From Phoenix dactylifera (lineage: Eukaryota; Streptophyta; Magnoliopsida; Arecales; Arecaceae), in contig NC_052395.1 in NCBI RefSeq assembly GCF_009389715.1, forward strand, positions 25,159,482 through 25,223,481: a DNA stretch of 64,000 bases, read 5' to 3'. The translations under genes were made by a program, and so were the position numbers. This document shows, in pieces, positions 35,011-46,615 of the stretch. The notes under the pieces were generated by a model. It was not told where the DNA came from. It was given only the letters and a program-made list of their open reading frames with translations, and searched no databases. Position 1 is the first letter of the stretch. Every line of letters starts with the position of its first letter.

Positions 35011-38000
35011 GGTCACGCCCCGAGCCCGAGACGCGGCAGACGCCGCACGCCCGCACGGCGGGCCGCACAGGTGTGCAAGGCAGCAGATCATATCAAAGCA
35101 ATCACATATGTTTAAAGATGACATAAATATTTAAGTTGTTCAAAAGCAGTCTTACAAAATTCCAAAATAACATATGCTGACATAAGTCAAATGTCCAAAC
35201 TAATCTAACTAAAATATCAATAATCGAAGAAATCGTCGGAAAATCTAACGCACTCCCCAATCCCGTGCGATCAAGCTTCTGGATCTGAAAAATAGAGAAA
35301 ATAAAATTATGAGCTACACTAGCCCAGTAAGCAACAAAATACCCCAAAGTGGGCTCAGAGCATATCAGATTAAAATACAGGATAATGTTTGGAATAAATT
35401 ATAAATAACATCGTTTTACTATTTTCAAAACTTATTATCATTTTTCCAAAAATCTGATACCAGAATCTCAACATGATAGGCTACGGACACGTAACCCAGT
35501 GGCATGGGTTGCACAAGGTGCCAAACACCACTATTATTAAGCACCGATGGTACGGTGTCCAAACACCACTATTATTAAGCACCGGTGGTACGATGTCCAA
35601 ATACCACTATTCTAATCATCGATGGTACGGTGTCCAAATACCACTATTCTAATCACCGGTGGTACGGTGTCGAAACCGGTTCCTCACAGATACAAGTCGA
35701 CAGGGCCAACGTATAATCCCCATTGGCAGGGCCAGAACAGATCATAGCCATGCTGAGAATGCATATATATAAAAAATATATTTCATAAATTGCCCAGTCA
35801 TAGTTTACGGATTTCAGAGCATAATTTTCAAATAAAATTTAACATACCAGACCCATTTTACTAAATACAAAACATATTTCGAAATTTAAACCACTAATAA
35901 TTATTTTAGAAAAATGCACTTTGAAACATTAAGTTACTTACCTCTTCTCGCTTAACCCTTATTTCAGATAGGCGGATCAAGTTCACCTGTTTAAATTTAA
36001 TTAATTCTTTGTTAATTTCAGAGCTAAGCAGAACTAAAAAATAATACTATTGTACATGGCCCAACAGGGCCCAGAGTTGGCCCATAATGGGCATGGCCCG
36101 ATAGGGCCCATATCGGACACGGCCCAATGGGCCCGCATAGACTCGGCCCAATAAGGCCCCCAAGGTTGGCTTCTAATTGGTTCATTTATGCAATAAAATT
36201 CATTGCAGGGACTAATACTTAATTACATGGTACTGTTCTATAATAAAACTTGAGTAAAGGGACCAAACAAATATAGTTGGGGACCTTTATGTAATAAATC
36301 TTTCCTATAAGGATCAAATACAAATTGCAGAAGACCCTTTCTGTGAAATAATATACCGCCAAGGACTTAACTGCAAAATTCTATTTATTGGCCAAATGGG
36401 TTCGGGTTTCGGGTTCTGGGTTTTGGGTTCCGGGTTCGGGTTTGGGTTCGGATTCCGGGCTCGGATCTGAACTGGATTTCGGGTTTGAACCAGGCCCATG
36501 TTGGGCCCGCAGTGAACAGGACCCGTGACAGGGCCCTTCTTCTTCCCCAAGCCCCCACGGACAGGGGAAGAAGAAGAAGAGGAAGAAAGGACCCGGGGGG
36601 GGGCAGGGTGGCCGGACGGTGGCCTGGCCGGCAGCTTGCGAGGGACGCGGCCGTCGGTAGGGCAGTCGTGGCCGGCAGCAGGGTGCCGCGGCGGCTCGGC
36701 CGTGAAGGGAGGGTCCGAGGATGACCTCGATTTGGGGCCCAAACAGAAAAAAAATCATGAAATAAAGGGCCAAAAGAGGCTTACCGGTGCTCGATGGAGG
36801 CGGCAGGAGGGAGGTCTCGGCTGCGGCTGCTCGATCCGATGGTCAAACGGCGGCGGCGGCGGTGCTTTTCCGGAGAGGAAGAAGATTTCAAAACAGGGGA
36901 GACTCGCGACAGGGAGGAGAGGAGACGGAGGGCACGCCGATCACCAAGGAGAGGAGGAAGAGGGAAGGAGGGAAGAGGAGGAGGAGACGGAGGAGAGGGA
37001 GGGCTCGGGTGATCTGGGAGGAGGAAAAGAAAGGGTTTTATGGCCCTTTGGTAAAGGCTCTCCGCCGCGTGAATCGCGGCGGTCGAGCGTAGTCCGCGGC
37101 CGGATTAGCCGCGGATCAGCTGGAGGGGAGGGGCCACGGGATGCCCGCAGCGCCCTCGCATCGATCGCTCCCGAAGGAGCCGGAGAGGATCGCATTCAAA
37201 GAAGGAAAACGGGACTGAAGTCGGCTGGGGCTGCCGACTTCAGCCCGTATCTCACATTCTCCCCTCCTTAGAAAAATTTCATCCTCGAAATTTAACATAC
37301 CTTAGCTTGCAAAATGGCCCCGGATATTTTTTTTCATCTCGTTCTCTAGTTCCCACGTAGCCTCACGTTTTGAGTGATTGCTCCACTGAATCTTAACATA
37401 AAGAATTGTGTGCCTCCTCAACATTTGTTCCTTTCTATCAATCACACGTACAAGCTGCTTAATTTGCATAGCAGAGAACTCAAGGGAAAGTATAAGTATA
37501 ACTACCTATGAAGCTAAATTCAGTATCTCCAGGGATCTAAAATTTTACCCGCTTTTCATGACAGTTAATGGTAGCAAAGTGTGACGCTAACCAGTCCATA
37601 TCGAGAATTATGTCAAAGTCATACATATCTATAACTATCAAATCAACAGGCAAGTCTCTACCTACTATCTGAACTGGACAAGTCTTGCAGACCTGATTAC
37701 CAATCCTCCCACTTCCGGTAGGGGTGTTAACATGCAAATCATACTCTAACGGCACACAAGGTAGGTCATATTTTCGCACAAATATCGATGACACAAGGAA
37801 TGCGTAGCAACAGAATCAAACAGTATATAAGCATAAACATAAGCAACCGGTAGTGCACCTGACACCACAGTATTGGATGCCTGAACGTCCTGCTGAATCA
37901 GTGCATAAATACGACCCTGTGTGCGCGGTCTCCCCCCTGTCCGCTGCTCAGGAGAAGAAGGCTGAGCCGACTGAACCGGAGCAGGATAAGCTTGTACTTG

Positions 38001-41000
38001 TTGGGTCCCTGTAGCTTGGGGCCTCTGATCTGATTGTGATACTTGTTGATTATAACGGCACTCCTTTATCCTATGACCCTGTTGGCCACATTTGAAACAA
38101 GCACCGGACAACCGTCTACAGAGTTCTGTCTTATGGGCGCCTCCACATGCTTCACATTTAGGCTTCTCTTGTTGAATAGTCTCGCCATAAGATCCCTGCT
38201 TTTCTGATTACCCAGACCTATTACGAGATTTTGTTGTCCTGCTAGAATTCTGTCCACTATGAGTATCATCATCTCTGCTCCTCTTCTTTTGTATTCTATC
38301 TTTTGAATCTTGTGTTTCCTTCCAGACAATTTCCATATTCTTGGCCCTGTCTACCGGGTCATCATAGTTTGTTGAATGCACTGCGGCCAAACCCCAACGT
38401 AAGTGAGGCTTCAATCCTTCTTCAAATCTCCTCATCCGGGACTCTGCATCCTTGACGAGGGTGGGAGCAAATCGAGATAGTCTATCAAACTCTGCCTCAT
38501 ACTCATCCACAGTCTTAGTTCCTTGATTCAGATTGAGAAATTCCCTCTCTAGCTCCCTCAGACGACTGGAGAGAAAATACTTGGAGTAGAATGATGTGCG
38601 GAATCTCTGCCAGGTAAGTGCCTCCTGCTCGGGTGCCGATGTGCGCTCCACAGACATCCACCAATGATGAGCTCGGTCCTGAAGCAGATAGGTGGCAAAT
38701 CTGACCTTCTCTTCATCGGTGCACTCCATTGCTCTGAAGGCTTTCTCCATTTCATCTATCCAGGCTTCGGCCTCTTGAGGACTAGTGGTGCCTTTAAAAG
38801 CCGAAGGAGCCATTCTTTTGAATTCTGCAATGCTCCTTCTTTGCTCAGGAGGAGCAACATCTTGCTGGATGGGTTGGTGAGGTTGTTGCCTCTGCTGGCG
38901 TACTAACCCGACGACCTCCTCGATCAATTCGAGCATCCGACTTTGATTTCCGGCGACAGCTTCTGGAGTTGATTGACCCTGGGGCCCTGAGCTATGCGAT
39001 GCCTCGCCCGCTTGGTTAGTGGGGGCTCTTCCCCGAGAGCCCCTAACCATCCGATTCAAGCTACGGACACGCGAGGCGGCATTCTGATTCGGTAAAAATG
39101 TAAATGTTATAAAATCATCTAAACAGAATAATACATAATAGTTAACAAAACAAATGAATATTATCCTCTTATCTAGTTCCTACCCATCTCTCAACCTTTC
39201 TGACGAATTCTAAAGATCCTAAAACTTAAGCTCCATCTGACTATTTCAAAAACAATCCCTAAGAATCTGAAACCTGAGCTCTGATACCACCAAATCTGTC
39301 ACGCCCCGAGCCCGAGGCGCGGCAGACGCCGCACGCCCGCACGGCGGGCCGCACAGGCGTGCAAGGCAGCAGATCATATCAAAGCAATCACATATGTTTA
39401 AATATTTAAGTTGTTCAAAAGCAGTCTTACAAAATTCCAAAATAACATATACTGACATAAGTCAAATGTCCAAACTAATCTAACTAAAATGCCAATAATC
39501 GAAGAAATCGTCGGAAAATCTAACGCACTCCCCAATCCCGTGCGATCAAGCCTCTGGATCTGAAAAACAGAGAAAATAAAATAATGAGCTACACTAGCCC
39601 AGTAAGCAACAAAATACCCCAAAGTGGGGTCAGAGCATATCAGATCAAAATACAGGATAATGTTTGGAATAAATCATAAATAATATCGTTTTACTATTTT
39701 CAAAACTTATTATCATTTTTTCAAAAATCTGATACTAGAATCTCAACATGATAGGCTACGGCCACGTAACCCAGTGGCATGGATTGCACAAGGTGCCAAA
39801 CACCACTATTATTAAGCACCGATGGTACGGTGTCCAAATACCACTATTATTAAGCACCGGTGGTACGGTGTCCAAATACCACTATTCTAATCACCGGTGG
39901 TACGGTGTTGAAACCGGTTCCTCACAGATACAAGTCGACAGGGCCAACGTATAATCTCCATTGGCAGGGCCAGAACAGAACAGAACAGATCATAGCCATG
40001 CTGAGAATGCATATATATAAAAAATATATTTCATAAATTGCCCAGTCATAGTTTACGGATTTCAGAGCATAATTTTTAAATAAAATTTAACATGCCAGAC
40101 CCATTTTACTAAATACAAAATATATTTCAAAATTTAAACCACTAATAATTATTTTAGAAAAATGCACTTTGAAACATTAAGTTACTTACCTCTTCTCGCT
40201 TAACCCTTACTTCAGATAGGCGGATCAGGTTCACCTATTTAAATTTAATTAATTCTTTGTTAATTTCAGAGCTAAGCAGAACTAAAAAATAATACTATTG
40301 TACATGGCCCAACATGGCCCAGAGTTGGCCCATAATGGGCATGGCCCGATAAGGCCCATATTGGACACGGCCCCGCATAGACTCGGCCCAATAGGGCCCC
40401 CAAGGTTGGCTTCTAATTGGTTCATTTATGCAATAAAATTCATTGTAGGGACTAATACTTAATTACAGGGTACTGTTCTATAATAAAATTTGAGTAAAAG
40501 ACCAAACAAATATAGTTGGGGACCTTTATGTAATAAATCTTTCCTATAAGGATCAAATACAAATTGCAGAAGACCCTTTCTGTGAAATAATATACTGCCA
40601 AGGGCTTAACTGCAAAATTCTATTTATTGGCCAAATGGGTTCGGGTTTCGGGTTCTGAGTTTTGGGTTCCGGGTTCGGGTTCGGGTTCGGATTCCGGGCT
40701 CGGATCTGAACTAGGTTTCGGGTTTTCTTTTTTTTTTGTTTTGTTTCGGATTTTGGGTTTGAACCGGGCCCATGTTGGGCCCGCAGTGAACAGGACCCGT
40801 GACAGGGCCCTTCTTCTTCCCCAAGCCCCCACGGACAGGGGAAGAAGAAGAAGAGGAAGAAAGGACCCAGGGGGGGCGGCAGGGTGGCCGAACGGTGGCC
40901 TGGCCGGCAGCTTGCGAGGGACACGGCCGTCAGTAGGGCGGTCGTGGCCGACAGCAGGGTGCCGCGGCGACTCGGCCGTGAAGGGAGGGTCCGAGGATGA

Positions 41001-41557
41001 CCTCAGTTTGGGGCCCAAACAGAAAAAAAAAATCATGAAATAAAGGGCCAAAAGAGGCTTACCGGTGCTCGACGGAGGCGGCAGGAGGAAGGTCTCGGCT
41101 GCGGCTGCTCGATCCGGTGGTCAAACGGCGGCGGCGGCGGTGCTTTTCCGGAGAGGAAGAAGATTTCAAAACAGGGGAGACTCGCGATAGGGTTTTGGAC
41201 AGCACTCGGCCGGGAGGGCACGCCGATCACCAAGGAGAGGAGGAAGAGGGAAGGAGGGAAGAGGAGGAGGAGACGGAGGAGAGGGAGGGCTCGGGTGATC
41301 TGGGAGGAGAAAATGAAAGGGTTTTATGGCCCTTTGGTAACGGCTCTCCGCCGCGTGAATTGCGGCGGTCGAGCGTAGTCCGCGGCCGGATTAGCCGCGG
41401 ACCAGCTGGAGGGGAGGGGCCACGGGATGCCCGCAACGCCCTCGCCTCGATCGCTCCCGAAGGAGCCGGAGAGGATCGCATTCTGTTCCGGCCCTTCCAA
41501 AGAAGGAAAATGGGACTGAAGTCGGCTGGGGCTGCCGACTTCTGCCCGTATCTCACA
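35011..41557 (-). mobile_element. Ty3/gypsy element (minus strand), LTR-gag-protease-LTR, nested in the copia leader
   Basis: Two long LTRs (35011-37256 and 39297-41557, about 2.25 kb each) begin with GTCACGCCCCGAGCC and end CCGTATCTCACA on the plus strand. The 5-bp target duplication CTTCT is at 35006-35010 and 41558-41562. The primer-binding site (plus GAGCTCTGATACCACCA) lies at about 39278-39293 and a polypurine tract at about 37257-37272. Between the LTRs only 2.04 kb remain. They hold gag (minus 39059-38208, retrotransposon gag core AEAWIDEMEKAFRAM) with its zinc knuckle (CFKCGQQGHRIKEC near 38100), and a protease segment with DMYDFDIILDMDWL near 37600. Reverse transcriptase, RNase H and integrase are not seen. 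The LTRs differ at roughly 3 percent of positions plus indels, suggesting about a million years. It is a broken or non-autonomous fossil; long frames within the LTRs are not genes. Confidence 0.92.
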
Positions 41558-42717
41558 CTTCTATTACGTATCTGTGGCTGGCTTTTATCTTTGTAAGGTG
41601 TCCTCCACATTATTGTACATCTAACGTGACAGTGATGGCCTATTTTGTCCTATCACATCTTTACGTGGAAGAAGAACAAGGTTACTTCACGTTATCATCA
41701 AACCAGTGGCTTGCACCAATTATTTTCTATGTTTACCATAATTACATCTTCCACAATGTCTATCTCATCCAAATCTAATTTTCGTGCTTCGATAATGACT
41801 TGCACTTGGGTTGAGCCTTGGACTTCTTCGTGAACAGCACATTCAATAGGAACAGAGGGAAGAAAAAAAGGGCTTATAAAAACTGCCAAATGGGTATTTT
41901 TTTTTTTTTTGATAAAATCGGGTTTAGTAAACCAATCTACTTAAAATACATCCATATCAACCATAAAATAAAATATGTAAAAAATCTGAAAATATATCTA
42001 AAACAGCAATTCAAAATATGGTTGGTGTATGATCAGCCATATTCTTTCATGTCCTGGTGGATCAGCATGACAAAGACTTTTTTCTCCATCTTGAATAGGC
42101 GCATGTTGGGGGAGAGATGCCGAAACCAAAGCATATAATATCGGAACAGAGAAAAGAAAAGGAGATGGCTAGGTCCCCACTGCCGAAGAAGTTCGATAGC
42201 AAGTGATTCCTCACATGGCAACCTTTCTAGGTGATAGTGTTGTTCAACATCAAGGACAAGCTATTTGACATTATAAAGTTGCAACTTGGAGTCTCGCATC
42301 ATCTCTGAAATCTTCTCTTGACCGGTTGCGAGATTTTCGTACCTAACACGCTATATTTCATTCAATTGATGCAGTGGCAGACGCGCACCGTATTAGATCG
42401 ACATTATAAACTTGCAACTTGAGTCTACCGTCATCTCCAAAATATGCATTTGTCCGGTTGCGATATTTTCGTACCTAACGTGCTATATTTTATTTTATTG
42501 CTAAAATCGCTATATTTTATTCAATTGATGCACTGGTTGACCATGTCTTTTTTCTTTTCCGTCCACGAGCACGCAGTCTTCAATTGATGCACCTTATCTA
42601 TAGATTCAATCACACCGCTTAAAATTGCACGCTTGGAAAAAGGCCGAGCGAGCAAGCTTCCTGTCTTCAGGTCACGGAGAGCAAGACTACCACTGTGCAC
42701 CCGGAGTGTCCTCCAAT
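41558..42717. other. NLR2 upstream region
   Basis: 41563-41930 is of unknown origin; a minus-strand frame at 41889-41698 has no certain family. From about 42040 the sequence matches blocks upstream of NLR1: GGGGAGAGATGCCGAAACC at 42110, then two copies of the TTGCAACTTG...GATATTTTCGTACCTAAC motif near 42273 and 42413, then 42535-42717 nearly identical to the DNA just before NLR1. No TATA box is assigned. Confidence 0.6.
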
Positions 42718-45700
42718 ATGGATATGGGGATGATCGGAATGATAGTCGGAGGATGGTTTGCAACCTGCGTCGTAAATAAACTGGCTGAGAAGGTTTCGCT
42801 GCATTTGGACGACCAATATGATCTGCTCACGGGTGCGAAGGCTATGGCGGAAGATGTAAAGGCCAGGCTTCCTCGTATCCGAGCCGTGATCCAGGCAGCG
42901 GAGGGGAGGCCGATCAGGGACCCAGCTCTGGCTGCATGGCTGAGGCAACTCAAAGATGCTGCCTATGAGGCTGACGACATGCTGGATGAGTTTGAATTCA
43001 AGGAGCTTCATGATAAGCTGCACAGCAAGAGCAAGGTGAGCGACTTCGTATCCCCCGCTGTTAAGCTTCTCAAGCATTTTATAATGTCCGACGATGACCT
43101 GAAAAATTTGAAAAATCTTGCGGGAAATCTTGAAAAGATTTATCTTGATATCAATTGTATGGAAGAACAATTAAAGGACTACAACTCACAGCAGAGGAGT
43201 GTGACCAGAGAGACCAGCTCGATTATCCAGGACATTGTGGTTGGGAGAGACAGAGAGAGAGACATGATATTAGATATGTTGTTGCATTTAGCTGATGAAC
43301 CGGAATCTAGCATCAAAAGTGGGGCTGGGAGTAGTAGCTACCCGAGTCTTGGTGTTCTTCCTATAGTAGGCATTGGAGGTGTTGGCAAGACTGCTCTGGC
43401 TCAACTTATTTATAATGATGAAAGAGTAGCAAGGTATTTTGAGCTGAGGAAGTGGGTCTATGTGTCTGACAATTTTGATGTCAAGCGGATTTCTAAAGAG
43501 CTGGCATATGACTCGGTGCACGACCGAATCCCGGACGATATTAGTTTGGATGGCATTCTAGGGAAAGTTGGAGATGCTACGAGGAACCAGAGGTTTTTGT
43601 TTGTCCTTGATGATGTGTGGGATGAGACAGGTAGCAAGTGGAGGGAACTCCGTGGTGCCTTAACATCTGGAGCGAAAGGAAGCATGGTTCTGGTGACAAC
43701 ACAGAGTCCAGTAGTAGCAGAAGTTATGGGCACGATGGACCCGATAGAATTGAAGAGCCTACAAGAAGATGACTACTGGATACTTTTCGAACATTGTGCG
43801 TTCGGTGAAAAAATTCTGGAGGAAGAGCGAAGGGAAAAATTGCAAACAATAGGAAGAAAAATATCTGAAAAACTACATGGTTTACCTCTAGCTGGGAAGG
43901 TACTGGGAAGTTTATTGAACTCCAAACTGGATGAGGATTACTGGAAGATGATCTTAGAAAGTGAGTGGTGGGAACATGAATATGTTTTAGATAATATCCT
44001 TCCATCTCTAGCTTTAAGTTACGAACACTTGAATGCAAATTTAAAGCAATGCTTCGCTTACTGTTCCATATTTCCCAGGAGCTATGTTTTCGAAAAAGAT
44101 CGGTTAGTCCAGATGTGGATGGCTCAAGGTTTTATCCAGAACAAGAGTCGAGTAAGAATGAGAATGGAGGACATCGGGGGTCAGGTATTTGACGAATTAA
44201 CTAGCAGGTACTTCTTTCTACCAACTCCGACTGACAAGTATGTGATGCATGGTCTGATAAGAGAATTGGCAGTTTATGTTTCATTGGATGAATGTTTGGT
44301 CATCAGCGATGAGAAAGGAGAAATTCCAGAGACAATTCGCCACCTGACTCTGAGGACTGATAGAATGGATGCAATTACGGACACGTGTAGACTTCAAAAC
44401 CTACGGTCTATTTTATTCTTTGGTGATTATGATTCTGAAAGATTTTCCATTTTTCTTGACGGCATGTTAAAACAATCAAAAAGCCTGCGTGTTTTGGATT
44501 TATCTTACGGTCAGGTGAAGCTGAAGAAGCTACCGGATGCTATCAGTGCGTTATCACATCTACGGTACTTAGATGTCTCCTGCACTAAGATCAAACAGCT
44601 GCCCAAATCATTTGGTAGGCTTTGCCATCTTCAAGTTCTGAGGATGCGATCCTGCCACCTTAAAAGGTTACCCGAAGACATGAACAAATTAATCAACTTG
44701 CGGCATTTATATGGAGAAGCAGACACAATTTCTCTAATTACTGGGATTGGAGATCTTATCAACCTTCAAGAATTAGAGGAATTCCGAGTCACAAAGAAAA
44801 GGCGACATGAGATTGGAGAGTTGAAGGGCTTGCGAAATCTTCGGAGACGGCTTGCGATCAAGAATCTTGAGAATGTCAATAGTAAGGAGGAGGCCATGGA
44901 GGCGATGTTGGAAGACAAAGAACACCTAACTGCATTGCATTTAGTAAAGAATTTAGATGCAAGAAGACTTCCTGATGCGGAGAAGGAGATATTTGAAGGC
45001 CTCCAACCACATCCCAGTCTTAAAGAGCTGACGATCAAGGGCTACGGAGGTACCAGATTTCCAACTTGGATGGTGGAAAGGAAGTTTCTCACCAATCTAG
45101 AATTTATTTCTCTAGATTCTTGTGGCAGGTTGAAGAGTCTGCCGCCACTAGGGCAGCTGCCTTTCCTCAAGGAACTTCATCTTTCTAACATGCCTGCCGT
45201 AAAACGAATTGGTCGTGAATTTTATGGTGACACTGGTGTGGCATTTCCATCCCTCGAGGCACTAACATTTAAGGACTTCAAGGAATGGGAGGAATGGTTG
45301 GAAGCAGATGGCGCACAATTTTTACCTCGGCTCCATGCACTCGAACTCCATGGATGCTTCAAGCTAGGGAAAGTACCCCTCCTCTTCCTGTCCTCATCGC
45401 TTGAACAGCTCAGCATCCAATACTGTGGTGACTTCGCCAATGCACTGCCCGCATGTTTGCAGAGTCTCACCTCTCTCATCAACCTAGAGATCGCGGATTA
45501 CCACGCCCAAGTATCTCTTTGTTTATCAAATTTGAGTTCTCTCAAAACTTTGCAACTTCGGAATTGCCCGGAGATGAAGTTAGTTGCGGGGGGGTTACAG
45601 TTCCTTACTACTCTTGAAACACTACAACTCACAGGATGTCCTAAGCTCATCGAGTCCTTAGAGCCTGTGCAGCTCCACGAGGAGCAGGGATTGCGAACTC

Positions 45701-46122
45701 TCAGAGGTCTCACCGTAGCCGATACGGTCCTACTTCAAAATCTGTGGATTGTGTTGGGAAGCCTCCCCTCACTGCGGGGGATGCATATTTATGGGTGTCA
45801 TATGGCCAACTTTACAAGGGAACAGGAGCTGTGGTTCCAGCAACTGACATCCCTTCAAGAGCTGGAGTTTAATTACTGCCTGAGCCTTGAAAGCCTACCT
45901 TCTTTTTTGGAAAATTTTCCCTCTATCAGGAAGTTAGTTATAATCATCTGCCCTAAGGTTAGCTCACTGCCAGGGAATGGCTTGTCTGCTTCGCTTGAAG
46001 AATTACACATCGATGCATGCCCTTTGTTGAAGGACCAATGCCAAAGAGGAGGAGCTGATTGGCCAAAGATTGCTCACATACCTTTCATACGTATTGATTC
46101 CGAAACCATACAAACGCTGTGA
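42718..46122 (+). CDS. NLR2, CC-NB-LRR disease-resistance protein (intact)
   Basis: Single exon of 1134 codons from the ATG at 42718 to TGA. An in-frame ATG lies upstream at 42625, but the shorter start is chosen because the protein then begins like other CNLs (MDMGMIGMIVGGWFA). Domains: Rx-type coiled coil about 5-150 (EDVID-like AYEADDMLDEF); NB-ARC about 195-520 with P-loop GIGGVGKT (218-225), kinase-2 FVLDDVW (W301), RNBS-B VLVTTQ, GLPLA and RNBS-D; LRRs about 540-1125. The MHD motif reads MHG (510-512) where NLR1 has MHD, and RNBS-B has Gln where Arg is usual (in both copies). In the family such proteins are cytoplasmic or nuclear ATP/ADP switches that trigger cell death on effector recognition. 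The resemblance to RGA-like CNLs is an impression only; no pathogen can be named. Closest relative here is NLR1. Confidence 0.95.
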   Translation: MDMGMIGMIVGGWFATCVVNKLAEKVSLHLDDQYDLLTGAKAMAEDVKARLPRIRAVIQAAEGRPIRDPALAAWLRQLKDAAYEADDMLDEFEFKELHDKLHSKSKVSDFVSPAVKLLKHFIMSDDDLKNLKNLAGNLEKIYLDINCMEEQLKDYNSQQRSVTRETSSIIQDIVVGRDRERDMILDMLLHLADEPESSIKSGAGSSSYPSLGVLPIVGIGGVGKTALAQLIYNDERVARYFELRKWVYVSDNFDVKRISKELAYDSVHDRIPDDISLDGILGKVGDATRNQRFLFVLDDVWDETGSKWRELRGALTSGAKGSMVLVTTQSPVVAEVMGTMDPIELKSLQEDDYWILFEHCAFGEKILEEERREKLQTIGRKISEKLHGLPLAGKVLGSLLNSKLDEDYWKMILESEWWEHEYVLDNILPSLALSYEHLNANLKQCFAYCSIFPRSYVFEKDRLVQMWMAQGFIQNKSRVRMRMEDIGGQVFDELTSRYFFLPTPTDKYVMHGLIRELAVYVSLDECLVISDEKGEIPETIRHLTLRTDRMDAITDTCRLQNLRSILFFGDYDSERFSIFLDGMLKQSKSLRVLDLSYGQVKLKKLPDAISALSHLRYLDVSCTKIKQLPKSFGRLCHLQVLRMRSCHLKRLPEDMNKLINLRHLYGEADTISLITGIGDLINLQELEEFRVTKKRRHEIGELKGLRNLRRRLAIKNLENVNSKEEAMEAMLEDKEHLTALHLVKNLDARRLPDAEKEIFEGLQPHPSLKELTIKGYGGTRFPTWMVERKFLTNLEFISLDSCGRLKSLPPLGQLPFLKELHLSNMPAVKRIGREFYGDTGVAFPSLEALTFKDFKEWEEWLEADGAQFLPRLHALELHGCFKLGKVPLLFLSSSLEQLSIQYCGDFANALPACLQSLTSLINLEIADYHAQVSLCLSNLSSLKTLQLRNCPEMKLVAGGLQFLTTLETLQLTGCPKLIESLEPVQLHEEQGLRTLRGLTVADTVLLQNLWIVLGSLPSLRGMHIYGCHMANFTREQELWFQQLTSLQELEFNYCLSLESLPSFLENFPSIRKLVIIICPKVSSLPGNGLSASLEELHIDACPLLKDQCQRGGADWPKIAHIPFIRIDSETIQTL

Positions 46123-46615
46123 AAAGAGAATTCGATGCCGCTCCTACATCCATTGTTCAGGTAACCTTCAAGTTCAGTACATAGATACACACGTATATAT
46201 CCTAGTTACATTTTTGCATTGTTTATGTATTAGTGACTCCAGATTATGGCTATATACAAGGATAATAGCTTCACAAAGTCTTTATTTTCTAGCTTTTTTC
46301 TTCGTTTTGTTTAGTCGGTTCATATTTCCATGGCTTTAAGATATATCCTCATTATCTTTTTTTGATGGAGCAGCAAAACAGCCACCCAGCTTTATTAAGA
46401 AAGTAAAAATACAGGGAAGTTATAGGAAGAGGGGGGAGGTGGAAGATTAGAGGTTTGCAGGATCTGGAAACACTAAGATCAGAATAACAAACAGAGGATC
46501 TGAAAACGCTCTTGCAAGGTAAAAGTATACCAGTCTCTGAAATTCGGCTGAGTAAAACATGAAGATGTAATTTGCTTTTACGGCACTGGATGATGCAATC
46601 AAGGGATCTTCATGT
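46123..46615. other. NLR2 3' flank with a LINE-like 3' end (antisense)
   Basis: 46123-46210 matches the NLR1 3' flank. About 46357-46610 is extra relative to that flank: it starts with a T run followed by GATGGAGCAGCAAAACAGCC and CTTTATTAAG. Read on the minus strand this gives CTTAATAAAGCTGGG...CATCAAAAAAA, like the poly(A) 3' end of a plant LINE. Only this tail is present and no ORF2 domain is seen. Confidence 0.4.

Noticed and set aside
36314-37271. Open frames of 142 and 248 codons, and their near copies at 40553-41596
   Set aside because: They fall wholly inside the two LTRs of the minus-strand gypsy element and are GC- or purine-rich by-products.
41698-41889. Minus-strand frame resembling a retroelement pol fragment
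   Set aside because: Too short and too weakly similar to any family I know to assign.
42625-42717. Upstream in-frame ATG as the NLR2 start
   Set aside because: The extra 31 residues (MHAWKKAERASF...) are not part of the CC domain and match 5' leader sequence shared with NLR1.
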